Shown piece by piece: positions 5,288-5,291 of a stretch of 5,291 bases of DNA. Both the position numbers and the translations under genes were made by a program. The notes under the pieces were generated by a model. It had not been told where the DNA came from. It ran no database searches and saw only the letters and a list, made by a program, of their open reading frames with translations. The stretch's first letter is position 1. The number at the start of each line of letters is the position of its first letter. The stretch is from an uncultured Verrucomicrobiota bacterium (GTDB lineage Bacteria; Verrucomicrobiota; Kiritimatiellia; RFP12; UBA1067): the NCBI GenBank assembly GCA_947305825.1, contig CAMZET010000113.1, positions 1-5,291 of the forward strand, in the 5' to 3' direction.

Positions 5288-5291
5288 ATGC

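Overview
This is a compact, GC-rich stretch (about two thirds G+C by eye) of an ordinary bacterial chromosome. It holds seven protein genes, no RNA genes and no mobile-element or CRISPR signature. About 95% of it is coding. The gene types (tyrS, nth, luxS, dCMP deaminase, tpiA, a leucine-rich-repeat lipoprotein, a MATE transporter) are housekeeping or general accessory genes. The lipoprotein, with its compact LRR domain, and the GC-rich coding with sharply AT-rich promoters would fit a Gram-negative lineage such as the PVC group (Verrucomicrobiota, Kiritimatiellota, Lentisphaerota). This placement is a low-confidence guess, not something the window proves.

Layout. (1) Positions 1-1204, plus strand: the 3' part of tyrS (tyrosyl-tRNA synthetase), overlapping by 4 nt with nth (endonuclease III), so the two are probably translationally coupled. 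(2) Positions 1220-1747, minus strand: luxS (S-ribosylhomocysteine lyase), convergent with nth across only 15 nt. (3) Positions 1748-1874: a 127-nt divergent promoter region between luxS and the next operon. (4) Positions 1875-5202, plus strand: a probable four-gene operon of dCMP deaminase, tpiA (overlapping by 4 nt), an LRR lipoprotein (20-nt gap) and a MATE-family transporter (21-nt gap). (5) Positions 5203-5291: a short intergenic segment with a GC-rich hairpin, a perfect 10-bp palindrome and, at the window edge, another promoter for a gene lying beyond the window.

The most notable signal is regulatory. The identical 10-mer ATGGTATAAT, an extended -10 element (TGn + TATAAT), occurs three times, once per apparent transcription start region (luxS, the dCMP deaminase operon, and the gene beyond the right edge), and I saw no other copy. 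None of the three has a consensus -35. At the dCMP deaminase gene the -10 ends only 8 nt before the ATG, and an in-frame stop overlaps the -10, which points to a leaderless or nearly leaderless mRNA. Several genes in the window lack a good Shine-Dalgarno sequence.

The genes do not form one pathway. TyrS charges tRNA-Tyr; Nth repairs oxidised pyrimidines; LuxS acts in the activated methyl cycle and makes the AI-2 precursor; dCMP deaminase supplies dUMP for thymidylate synthesis; TpiA is glycolytic; the LRR lipoprotein and MATE protein belong to the envelope. I see no convincing undescribed multi-gene system. The promoter/leaderless architecture and the LRR lipoprotein are the points most worth following up.
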